Origin: Pratylenchus scribneri | Taxonomy: Eukaryota; Nematoda; Chromadorea; Rhabditida; Pratylenchidae | Reading direction: 5' to 3' | DNA length: 64,000 nt | NCBI GenBank assembly: GCA_030063045.1 | Contig: JAQSEB010000147.1 | Coordinates: 310,001-374,000, forward strand | Shown: positions 32,370 to 42,515 of the stretch, in pieces | Numbering within the stretch: position 1 is the stretch's first letter | Layout: each line of letters starts with the position of its first letter | Position numbers and translations under genes: made by a program | Notes under the pieces: model-generated | The model's input: only the letters and a program-made list of their open reading frames with translations | What the model was told of the DNA's origin: nothing | Database searches by the model: none

Positions 32370-35300
32370 TTATAAATGGAATCTATCGAAATCCAAACTC
32401 CAACGACGTCTTCTGAAACTTTTCGAACTGCTTCCTCTTGAGGTGCTACTTCCAGAAGACTCGGCCGCCGCTGCTGAGCTTTGAGTTATGAGTGCACCAC
32501 TGTAGAATAATGGTCTTATAGGGGAATCTTCGTTTGATTTCCTTTCAGTTTGACTTCTTAGTATATTAGCCAATTTTGGTGATGAACACTCCTTGATGAT
32601 TGTGGATACTGTTGGCCTTAGTTCTTGTTCCTTTGCTTGAGTTTGCTGTGAATGAAAGAAAATTACAATTTCATTTTGGTATAAGCCATTTCTGTGTTGG
32701 ATATATATTTACCGTTTAAATGCCAATCATTTTGTTAATAATTAAATAATTTTGAGTAGCGGCTTCTTTTTTTAAAATCAATCTCAATAAAAGAAACCCA
32801 CTGTCATTAAAATGAAACTGTGGTTGTCATTAAAATTGACCGGGAGTCAATAAAAAGAAAATCGGCTATCATTTCATTACAATGAAACTAGAATATATAA
32901 GTTAAAGGTTACCTCAATGATTTCCATCAAATGTCCATAATTCTTCTTCATTTCCATGTATAATTTTTTCTGATTTTCATTTTTTTCTTCAATTTCCTTA
33001 TCTATTTTCATTTTCTTTTCTTCCTTTTCTTTCTTTTCAAGCTCTGTGTTCTCATTTATTTCCACATCCGTATCCGTATCCGATCCATGATCAGAAATTA
33101 CTTCTACTTCTACATTCGATGGTTCAATTTTTGGAGGAATATTTACGACGTCGAGCATATTATCCACTAATCGTGTCCAATTATGATGATTTTCTTCATA
33201 TTTCCCGTCGAATTCCTCGTCCACCCAATATTTATTTATTTTTGGAGTAAATTTTTTTATTTGAGGTGTTAGAACAATCAAAATGAGCATAAGTCGACCC
33301 AATGAAAAAATGTCCGTTCCTGGATTGACCTATATTTAAAATTTAATTAAAATTATTATTTGCAAATAATGTTTTGATTTTCAAAATTTTTAATTCATTG
33401 ATCCAGAGACATTTTTATAAATTTAATTTTCACAACAAAATTACAATTATATTCCATTTACCGTAAATTTCCTATTTGAAGCCCACTCCCTATTAGAAGC
33501 CCCCCTATCCATTGAAAATTTTTTTTTCACAAATAACCAATTTTTAGGTGAAATTAAGCCGAAAATAAGCATTTTTTGTTTTTCAAAAATTCCAAAAATT
33601 TCCCACCTTAGAGGGTCTCCGAAATTTATAAGCCCATGGGCTTCTAATAGGAAATTTACGGTAGTCGAAATTCACGGTTTTACAAACAAATAAAATTATG
33701 TTTTAGCGCGATAAATCTATGTATTTTTGTTAGGGGCAATTCGCAAAATAAACTTTGTACAGTTTCGAGAATAGTGCTCAAACGACTCGGCACGATCGAT
33801 TTATTAATTTTTAAAATTTCAATTTCAGAAATTAAATGAGTTTAATTTAAAAAAGTTTAACCACTATTTAAACTTAAACCGGTTTTTATTTATAACTTTT
33901 ATTTGGTTACATTCCCCTTTTTTGGAAAGTGAAGTTCCCCCCCCCCCCCCCCCCCCTATAGCTATAGGTCATCAGGATTAGCGATTAGGGTTAGCAGGGC
34001 TGCCATAATACCGGGTTTCCCCGGCATTTACCGGGGTTTTGATGTCCTGGCCGGGGTTTTGCCGGGGTTTTGGGAATGCCGGGTTTTTGCCGGGGTTTTC
34101 ATAATTTGCCGTGTTTTTGCCGGGTTTTTAAATTTTTAGCTAAATTTTTCGCTGCGCGGCTATTTCTGGGTCAAATTTTTCGCTGCGCGGCTATTTCTGG
34201 TTCAAATTTTTCGCTGCGCGGCCATTTCTTGGTCAAATTTTTCGCTGCGCGGCCATTTTTGGTTTTAATTTTTCTGTGCGCAGCCATTTTTAACTAATTT
34301 TTCTTCCAATCAGGGCCATTTTTAGCTAATTTTTTTCCTTCCTTCGCGGCTTTTTCTGGCTAAACTTTTTGACGACAGACCGATTTTTAAAGCTTATGAT
34401 ATCTTTATTTCATAAGGCACATGCTCAAAAAGTCAATTAAAAATGTACTCAAAAAGTCAATTAAAAATATAAATCTGAAGTAGAAAATTTTTACAAGCTT
34501 TTAAATTGCATTTTAACACGTTTTAAAAGATGCCGGGTTTTTACCGGGGTTTTGAAAATTTTTGCCGGGGTTTTGCCGGGTTTTTGAAACTGAATGCCGG
34601 GGTTTTGACTTTTGGAGATGGCACCCCTGAGGGTTAGGGTCATCATTCTAGAATAGGTTACGGCTTACGGATATGATGAGGTAAAAATCATTTCACTTAT
34701 CCACTAACCCTAACACCCACAAAGGGACCCTTTACTTTTTCCTTTCTCACTAAAAAAGCATATGTAAACTCCATCCATATAAGTAGTCTTTTAAACCCAT
34801 AATATAGGTCTGAAAATTAAATTTCATAAACTAAATCGACCAGGCCGAGTCGAAGGAGTCTATTTTCGATTATGTTCAAAAATCTTCGTAGTGTTCCATA
34901 TTCTCTTTTAGCAACTTTTTTTACTACCATAATTGTTTGAACAATTAAGAATTAACCTGAATACTTTGATTATATAATTCGGGAGCACCATAAAAAAGGG
35001 TTGACATCATATATTTTTTGTCATCTTCACTCAATTTTTGTTTTCCATTTTCATCTGGCGCAAATTTTAATGAGCCACCAAAATCCGTCAATTTAATTCG
35101 AAGTCTTCCATAATTCCCATCGTTCAATTCCTTTGGATTCGGTGAATTCGGCATAATCATCACATTTTGAGGTTTCAAATCAATGAATATATAATCTGGT
35201 AAATGTGAATATAAATTAGTCGATTCCATGTTCGGAAAACTGGTCATTAGTGAAGAGAAATATTTAAAATACCGGAGGTTTTATCGGTTTAGTGGTTCGA

Positions 35301-38202
35301 CTTATTAGGCACCCAAACCATATACCCAATCGATATATCAACACGCATCGTTTGATAATGATTTGGCTTGGGTTTAACCAATGATAAAGCAGTTTTGAAC
35401 CGAAAATTAAAATTGGTTCAAACGGTTTAACACCTTTAATTTTAGGCCGAAACACGGTAAATTATATGTATACTATTCGATGCGTCTTGAACAGTGCTGA
35501 GTGCTCGGGCTCCGGGGCAGCCCCGGCCCCGGTGCTGGGGCCAGGGCTGAGATTCTGAAAACCTGGGGCTCAGGGCAGGGGCCGAATTTTTTAGGGTTGG
35601 GACAAGCCCCAGGTCCGACTCCGAATTTAGCAAAAATTGTGGTCATTATTTTGATTTTGAAGGGTTAAATTATATTTTTGAAAATGAAGTAATAGAAATA
35701 TGGTTATATTTTGATTATAGATAGTTAAAAATAAAAAATACATTAAATAATTTAATATTCCAACTCACTTCTCTGATGTAATTGCTGAAGGCCTAAACTG
35801 ATTTTATGCAGAATACAGAAAAGTAATTTCTCTGAAACTTTTTTATTGCGTTGTTTTGCAACCATCGCTTTTTCCCAATAATCATACAAATTTTGATTGC
35901 CCAATTCCATCACAATGGCCAAATTTTGACTATTTTCGATCAGGAAAATTTCGCTGAAAATTTATAAAATTTCGGTACTTGTTGTTGTTGTTGGTTATCC
36001 GACCGGCAAGCCTGGCTGACCAGTTTTTGCTTTAAAACTCATTTTAATCTAAACCATTCCGGATGTTTTTATATGAGTTTGAAAGAGCAATGCATTATCT
36101 ATCGAATGATATAAAAATCATTTTATATTATTTTAAATTTAAAAAGTTATGATGTTTTGAATAAAAGTCGGCAAAATGGTGTCAAATATGAAGGTTTTTG
36201 AATTTTAAAAATGTATAAATAATTTTTAAATTTGATTTTTATAGACTGATAGAGAATTTTTTGCTACATTCAATGATATAAAAACATTCTAAACGATTCA
36301 TTAGACGCCGAGATATTAGTTTTTTTCGCTACTAAACGTCCCGCTCCGTCTTAGGAGATACCGTAAATTCTATTTAATACCCGAGTCTCTAATAATTCCC
36401 CATCCTCGATTTTGATGACTCATATCTCCTGACAGGGTGAACTTTAAGAAAAATTTTTTTATTGCATTTTCTTAGTTCCTGAAGCTCTACAAAATCCGTT
36501 ATAATTTGTTCAGAAATATCCACAAATTAAAAAGTTAAACCCCTAATTTTCCAAATTTTTGTGGGGTTGAAAAATAATTCCCCATGGGGTATTAAAAGAG
36601 AATATACGGTATTTTATCATTATCATCTCAGATATACCTAACCTTAACCCTATTATTTCAAAAAATCTGTGAGTGGGATAACCCACAAGTACCCAAATTT
36701 TCTTTCATTGAATACTTATGAGAATTTTAGAAATGTTTTTATTAGTCATTACCTTCTTAAACATCTCAAAATATGACTTGGCGGTGGCCATATTGAATAT
36801 TGACTATGTTGATGAAAAATTTCATTGAAATTGTCTAATTCTTTTTTAATTCGCATATTATTTGTTGTTGTATTTGGTGGTTTGGCCACTTTGATGGCCA
36901 CACAATCTGTCTTCACTTTTGCTTCCATTCCCCATTCTTGACCAATGTAAATGGCATGAAAAACCTTTAATTATTTAAATTTTATTTTATTTCTCAAAAT
37001 TATGATTTTCTTTTTCCCTCGGACACTTAAAAATGCGAAAAAATGATTTTTTTAAATATAATTAAATAAAAATAAACTATTTAAAATATTATTAAAATTT
37101 TTTAAAAATTGTTCTGACATTTCGAGACAATTCCTTCGGGTTCATAGGTGGATAAATAATAAAATTTATAAATTTCTTTTTTTTCAAAAATGCTTTTATT
37201 AATTCACATAAATTTGTTTTACGATATATTTTATTTATTGTTTTATTATGGGAAATATAATATTTAAAATAATAAAAAAAAACATTGAAAATTGCGAAAA
37301 GATTATAATGGTTTATAACGCTTCGAAACCCTTAAATTTGATTAAACCATGACGAATTATAGGTACTTTTCCGCTTTGTTACATCGCCACCAAAAATGTG
37401 AAAATCATATCTTAGGGGTAATTTTATGCGCAGAACACGAATCTGATATCCATTTTGTCATATTTTGCCATCTTGGTAAGAGAATGCCAACTTTTACTAT
37501 GAAAAAGCAAAGGAGGACCAAAGGCATTTTTGGTGACAATTTTTACATAACCATATAACTCAATCAACGCAACTAGATGAGCTGAATCGGATGGTACGAG
37601 TTTTAAAGTGTAATATTGTACTTTTTGCAAGTTAAAATTAAAAGTCAAAATAGCTTACCAAGATGACAAGATATGACAAAATGGATATCAGATTCGTGTT
37701 ATACTCCAAAAATTACCCCTAGGATAGGTTTTTCTTTTTTCATCATTTTTGGTGGGGGTGTAACAAAAAGGAAAAGTACCGAATTATATACAAATAGACG
37801 CATCTTGATGAGATCTATCAATTGTGTAAATTTTTGAGGATCTTGGACAATACATTAAGCTGCTAGAATTTTTTGCCTTTTTAATATTTTTTTTTTTTTG
37901 AAATTTTCAATGTTTTTTTCGCCAATTTAAATACCATTATTTGTTTATTATACCATTGATGTTGCACCCTTTCCAATTGGCTCTTCGGAAATTAAATATT
38001 TATGGCCATTTATGAATTCCACAGCAGCCATTTTCTTCAAAGTCTCTTTTCTAGGACAAGAGCAATATGTTGGTTGATTTTTAAATTTGCCTAATTCTTT
38101 CAATGCAGGAAAATTTTTATGGGTTTTTATGAAAGCCAATGTTGGAAAATTTATTAAAATTGTAAAGATGATTAATTGAATGACAAATTTTTGAGAATTC
38201 AT
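32370..38202 (-). CDS. Protein kinase with N-terminal signal peptide
   Basis: Six exons in phase: 37954-38202, 36753-36964, 35769-35953, 34957-35195, 32913-33329 and 32370-32645. The first exon starts with the hydrophobic leader MNSQKFVIQLIIFTILINFP; a start 30 bases upstream is also possible. Kinase motifs follow in order: IGKGATSMVFHA (Gly loop), VAIKVA (Lys), YIFIDLKPQNVMI (catalytic loop with Asp, Lys and Asn but no HR, so a non-RD type), LTDFGGSLKF (metal Asp), GAPEL (APE-like), TDIFSLGRLM (helix F) and ELRPTVS (subdomain XI Arg). A long Glu/Lys insert lies between helix F and XI. The tail is Ser-rich and ends RRRRWSLDFDRFHL. Catalysis looks possible. A signal peptide without a visible membrane segment suggests a secretory-pathway or secreted kinase. 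Several introns are inflated by MITEs. Confidence 0.72.
33460..33665. mobile_element. Short inverted-repeat element, taccgtaaatttcctatt ends
   Basis: The left end taccgtaaatttcctatttg and right end aataggaaatttacggta are inverse copies, and gaagcccac/gggcttc continue the arms. It lies in a kinase intron. Ends of the 36355-36610 element (taccgtaaattctatt...) look related. Confidence 0.7.
33936..33957. repeat. Poly-C tract
   Basis: A run of about 20 C in a kinase-gene intron, close to the left end of the next hAT-like element. Confidence 0.75.
33995..34629. mobile_element. hAT-like MITE, 635 bp
   Basis: Begins cagggctgccataataccgg and ends ggagatggcacccctg. It is flanked by the 8-bp repeat agggttag at 33987-33994 and 34630-34637. 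Both ends carry runs of gccggggttttg. The left interior (34135-34310) contains about six tandem copies of a roughly 31-base unit around ttttcgctgcgcggcc. In a kinase intron. Confidence 0.85.
35272..35500. repeat. GATGAGATCTA-family element, copy in kinase intron
   Basis: Contains atcggtttagtggtt, a tract with aaattggttcaaacggttta, and the partial core ttcgatgcgtcttga. It is cut on the right by a GC-rich patch (ccggggcagccccggcccc) of unknown origin at about 35500-35635. Confidence 0.6.
36355..36610. repeat. Dispersed element, ccccatcctcgatttt family, fuller copy
   Basis: Starts near ataccgtaaattctattta and ends near aaagagaatatacggtat, which are roughly inverse. Shares internal blocks with 7790-7990. 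In a kinase intron. Confidence 0.55.
37318..37900. repeat. GATGAGATCTA-family element split by a later insertion
   Basis: Left part aaatttgattaaaccatgac at about 37331-37353; right part gacgcatcttgatgagatct at about 37797-37816. The pieces would be contiguous without the 419-bp insertion 37362-37780. Confidence 0.65.
37362..37780. mobile_element. hAT-like MITE, 419 bp, nested
   Basis: Ends ggtacttttccgctttgttac and gtaacaaaaaggaaaagtacc are inverse with two mismatches. The perfect 8-bp repeat gaattata flanks it at 37354-37361 and 37781-37788. The arms also share inverted tracts around gatatccattttgtcata. It sits inside another repeat within a kinase intron. Confidence 0.87.
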
Positions 38203-38232
38203 TTGAGGGTAAATTCTGATTTTTTTCATCAT

Positions 38233-38840
38233 TTTTTTCCAATAATATCTGTAATTTATTAAGCATTTTTAAAATCATTTATTCTTCTGAAAACTGATGC
38301 GACATGTGGCGTCTAGAGGCGATTTTAGGGGGAATTGGCTCAATATTTGGCCTCTAGAGGCGAATTCGCAAATTAAATAAAATTACATTTAGCCTTCCGC
38401 AAAAGAACTTTATTTCATAGGAAAAAAAGGATGAAGATCGGGGATGATCAAAAAGGGGAAAAATTATGGGAATGAATTCAAGGATAATATGGGGATAAAA
38501 GCATCCCACAAAAAGGCAAAGCGGAATCAGTTCCGCCGAAGTTGTAATAAAAGAAGTGGGGAAAATTGGTTGGAAAATATGTGGGAAAATTCGCATCTCG
38601 AGATGCGACAGACATATGCTGCCTTCCTTTTTAATGGTGGAAAAAGACAAAATGGCCTTGTAAAATACTTTCTTTCTTGAAAGTTCTTTGATCAAAGAAA
38701 CTTTCTACAAGTATTCTTTGATAGATGAAAACTTTTAAGTTCAGTCTATAAGTTTGCGACAAAACTGAAAATCCGGCAAAACTGACTAATACATACTATT
38801 ATGAAAACTTCCTAATTGTAAATAACCATGAAATACCGCG
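38233..38840. other. Upstream of the kinase gene; nothing recognised
   Basis: Includes a small inverted pair around ggcctctagaggcgaa and ggcgtctagaggcgat at about 38308-38365. No promoter element is clear by eye. Confidence 0.35.
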
Positions 38841-38849
38841 GAATTTTAA

Positions 38850-39360
38850 TGCCAAATGGCCATAAAAGGAGCAGGAAAAGGCAAAAACAAAGGCACGGGA
38901 TCACTGCGTAGACCCTATATGAAATTGACTTTGCCAACCGGCGGGCGCGTTCATTGCGTACTGCTTCCTTTCTAGATTGGGCAGTGAATATAGTTTGAGA
39001 TGGTCAATGTGAAGACTCTGTGACCATTTGTGGTGAGTGACAAGCGTTGGTATCACATCGGCATTAGCCAAGAACAGAGGTGGGGATAATAGTGAAATAC
39101 AGCAGAATTTCAATAGCCAAGTGACCTTGAAAAAATTGTATAGAGAGAAAAATCGAAGGCATGGGATCTGGGACATGGCCGATCCAAGCGTTGCGCATAC
39201 AGCAATGCGCACTGCTTCCTTTCTAGATTGGTCTGAGATGGCCATTGTGGAGACGCGCTCATTTGATTTGGCCAATTGAGGTAAGGGGAAAGCGCTCGCT
39301 CCACTTGTTTACTTTACATCAGCATTGGCCCATCATAGAGGTGGGAGATATCCGAGGTTG
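38850..39360. repeat. Two tandem diverged copies of a ~260-base unit
   Basis: Copy 1 (about 38850-39100) and copy 2 (about 39105-39360) share ggcacgggatc/ggcatgggatc, cactgcttcctttctagatt, gagatggccattgtggaga and a final catcggcattagcc/catcagcattggcc with agaggtggg. No coding signal. Identity unknown. Confidence 0.6.
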
Positions 39361-40070
39361 GCTCAAAGTGAAGGGGAACGATCAGCAGTTTATTGATCAA
39401 ATATGAACACAATTTTTTTGTGTCATAAAATACAATTTTGCATTTTGTAAAACACAAATCTCAAAAGCACTCCCTGAATTGGTCATTGCATTCAGCAGAG
39501 TGATTTGTGTTGGTGGGGGGGATCAATCCTCTCGTCACAGTTTTTATCTCTCAAATAAGGGGGAGGGGGCCCTTTATTTCAGGGGTCCGATCAAAAAATT
39601 TTCAAAACGAAATTTTTTCAATAATACTGAAGTTGCTGAACGGAAATCGACGGAAGCGTCTTGCCGATCTCTACTTTTTCTATTAATCATAATAGCTAAT
39701 CATAATCACTCATCAATAATCATCAACAACCTTTTCTGTATTATTGTGGTCTGAACAAATTTTATTGAATTCACAATCTTGAATCCTCTAAATTTGAGTT
39801 AGAGTTCTGTCGGTGTTGGATAATTAGCGGATTCAGTAGAACGGGGTTATTGTCATCTCATCATCATTCATCATCATGTCGTCGATTTGGCCAAATATTG
39901 GCGTACGCCTACGGAGAAGAGAACAAGAGAGAAGAATATACTTGCTGATAAAGAAATGTATTTTGAGATAGAGTATAGAGTAGGTAAAAGTGCGCGATAT
40001 TGACAAGAGCTATGGAAAAATCGATGGTCGGCAAAATCTGCTGACCTTGAATATTGAATTCGGTTTGTGA
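39361..40070. other. Intergenic, nothing recognised
   Basis: Contains short simple-sequence patches such as atcatcatt. The open frame at 39479-39754 has no supporting feature. Confidence 0.35.
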
Positions 40071-40078
40071 ATTCAAAC

Positions 40079-40646
40079 CAGGGTTGCCTCGGGTCGCCGA
40101 AAAGTTCGGGTCGGGTTTCGGTTCGGGTCGATCGAAAATTTTTCGGGTCGGGTCACGGGTTTCGGGTCGCTAAAAACCTCGGGTTTCAGGTTTCGGGTTT
40201 CAGGTTTCGGGTCAATTTCAAAAAAATTAAATTCACATAGAAAAATTTTTTATCCAAATTTAAAGAAGAAAATGGAATTAAATGGTAGAAAAATATAATT
40301 TCAATATTGAATTTTATGTGAGATTAAATAAATAGTTAATATTCAAAATTTGTTAATGGGAGATTTTCATGGATGAAAAGTAACTTTTCCAAATTTTCTG
40401 CACTGATTTATTTTGACAAATAAAATGATTAATAAATAGAAATAAAGAAAAATTGACGATTTTATTTAAAACAAATAACAAATATAAGGAAAATCCATTC
40501 GATAAAAATTTAAAATTTTTAATTTAAAAATGACAAAAATTTCGGGTTTCGGATCGGGTCGGTCGAAAATTCTTCGGGTCGGGTCACGGGTTTCGGGTCG
40601 CCAAAAACCTCGGGTTTCAGGTTTCGGGTAACCCGAGGCAACCCTG
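40079..40646. mobile_element. hAT-like MITE, 568 bp
   Basis: Begins cagggttgcctcgggt and ends acccgaggcaaccctg, a perfect inverse pair. The 8-bp repeat attcaaac flanks it at 40071-40078 and 40647-40654. Both arms consist of ttcgggtcgggt-type repeats; the centre is AT-rich. Confidence 0.9.
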
Positions 40647-40654
40647 ATTCAAAC

Positions 40655-40760
40655 TAGGGTTGCACCCCGTCCACTCCACGTCCCCGTTCCCCCCCCCCCC
40701 CGTCCCCGGGCTTTTTTGCCCCCGTTTTCGAAAATTTGGGAGCCATTCCCCAACCCAGAC
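40655..40760. mobile_element. Fragment of C-rich hAT-like MITE
   Basis: Starts tagggttgcaccccgtcc directly after the target repeat of the preceding element and contains gaaaatttgggagccattcc, also seen in the element at 17014-17393. The right end is missing, and a GATGAGATCTA-family piece follows. Confidence 0.65.
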
Positions 40761-41958
40761 AAACTATATATCAATCGACGCGTCTCGATGAGATCTATCA
40801 AAAGGGTATAAATTTTGTGAGTCTAAAATCAAGTACCAACAAGTTATTACGTTATTGACAAAAAGAACCTATTTTATGGACAAAAGAATCCATCACTTTT
40901 ATGGACAATAAAACTTTTCTCTTTTTATTAAAATTTGTTTCATGCAAAAATATTTTTTTCTTTTTTATTTTACTCACCAAAAAGTTTTTGCCCTTTCATT
41001 GTAGCGCCTAAAGGCATATAAAAACAAATTTCTCAATAAAACAAACTCTTCTTTATCAATTTTGCCGAAATTCCCAATAAACAAATTTGTTCGATTTGAT
41101 GAAGCAATCACAGATCACAAAATGGATTATTGTTATATTTGTACCCTTTCAAAGGAACACGAGGAGATGAACTAAAAATTATCAATCTCATGGTTTATAA
41201 CACATCACACGCACTTTTTCGAACGAAAATATCATCACTCATAACATATTGGAGTAAAAAATAAAAATATTTAATTGAAAAAATCATTTTACATAGGGGG
41301 GAATCGAACACGACTTTATCCAATCAATCCATAATAAAAACAAAGACCCTAACACCACACTATCAAGACAATGACTAACAAATAATCAAATCCACTAAAT
41401 TCACAACAGTTAAATAAAATTTTTATATTTCATAAGCCAAAGTTTTAACTCACAAATTTTTCTGATAAGAATTTCAAAAATTAAACTCATCACATCAGCA
41501 TAAAACGGCAAAATGTTTTATACATAAAAAAATTAAAAAATAGGAAGGCCTTTTGCTGTATACAAAAATACTCTTCCTATATTTTTTGCAGAAAAAAATA
41601 TTTTGCAATTTCAAAATGGCCGAGGAATTTAAGCAAATTCACTAATAAAAATCTACATTCTACATTAATTTTTCCCAATTTTACTACACCAAATCGCTCA
41701 ATTTGATGAAGCCACAGGGCCCAACAGAGCCTTGATCAAATGAGAGGCGTACGGCTGAGACAGAATATTGATTGAATACGTGGATTATTGATGATATAAA
41801 ATATTTGTTATAGTTTCGATTTCGAAGTCTACCTCTCCTCAAACAGTTTATCATATTGCCATTGTTGATGCCCAGAGCTTTTAGCTTTTAATTCAAATTC
41901 TTTAGTAAATTTATATATTTTAGTAAAATAGCTTAATTCACATTTTCGCTGTTTTAAC
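40761..41958. other. AT-rich region with duplicated upstream segments
   Basis: Carries a GATGAGATCTA-family piece (about 40765-40850). Bases about 41095-41165 and 41690-41800 resemble 47238-47315 and 47145-47265, placing this stretch in the duplicated 5' flank of the gene at 42516. No gene seen. Confidence 0.45.
41290..41375 (-). repeat. tRNA-like segment, possible SINE head
   Basis: On the minus strand it reads like a degenerate tRNA gene: an A-box-like tagtgtggtgttagggtct, then about 45 bases later a B-box-like gtgttcgattcccccc. No convincing acceptor or anticodon stem forms. More likely a tRNA-derived repeat than a working tRNA. Confidence 0.35.
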
Positions 41959-42428
41959 TAGGGTTGCGCCCCCGCAGTGCGGGGGCGGGTTGTGCGGGGG
42001 TCGGGGTTTGCGGGGTTGGCACTTGCGGGGACGGGTTCGGGGGTGACCCCCTGCGGGGGCCCCCGCGGGGATCCCCGCGGGGGCGGGGGTAGCGTAAATT
42101 TTTTAAAAAGCCACATTTTTCAAATAAAAAATTTTTTGAAGAAAAATTTCATCCAAAAATGGCCGCGCAGCGAAAAATTTTACCTAAAATAGCCTCGCAG
42201 AGAAAAATTTTAATAAAAAAATTTAATATCCTACAAAAATTTGGTCAAAATTTCCCTATCGAACCCCATTTTCCTTGAAAAATCCAATAATATGGGGTGC
42301 ATGTTCACCCCCGCGGGGGTGCGGGGGCGCGGGGGTGGCATATGCGGGGGTAGGGTCGGGGGTGAAACCCAAAAAGTGCGGGGATCCCCGTCGGGGGTGG
42401 CCCCCGCGGGTGCGGGGGCGCAACCCTA
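41959..42428. mobile_element. hAT-like MITE, about 470 bp, in promoter
   Basis: Ends tagggttgcgcccccgca and tgcgggggcgcaaccc(ta) are inverse. Both arms are repeats of gcggggg. Flanking gttttaac and ttaacata suggest a target duplication that is no longer exact. It lies about 90 bases upstream of the start codon at 42516. The Gly/Arg/Pro-rich open frames here are by-products. Confidence 0.75.
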
Positions 42429-42499
42429 TTAACATAATATCAAATTCACATAATTTTGAAAATAATCATAACATAAGACTATTTTGAATTAAGTTTATT

Positions 42500-42515
42500 T
42501 TTTCTTCTTTTACAG
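42500..42515 (+). promoter_or_regulatory. Probable spliced-leader acceptor abutting the start codon
   Basis: ttcttcttttacag ends directly at the ATG of the next gene. A strong 3' splice site with no upstream exon is what a trans-spliced nematode gene shows. This is inference; the paralogue at 47526 has only the weaker ctatagag. Confidence 0.45.

Noticed and set aside
39479..39754. 91-residue plus-strand frame
   Set aside because: No homologue recognised, no paralogue, and composition like the surrounding non-coding DNA.
41977..42487. Gly/Arg/Pro-rich open frames
   Set aside because: They lie in the GC-rich arms of a hAT-like MITE and have no counterpart in the duplicated unit.
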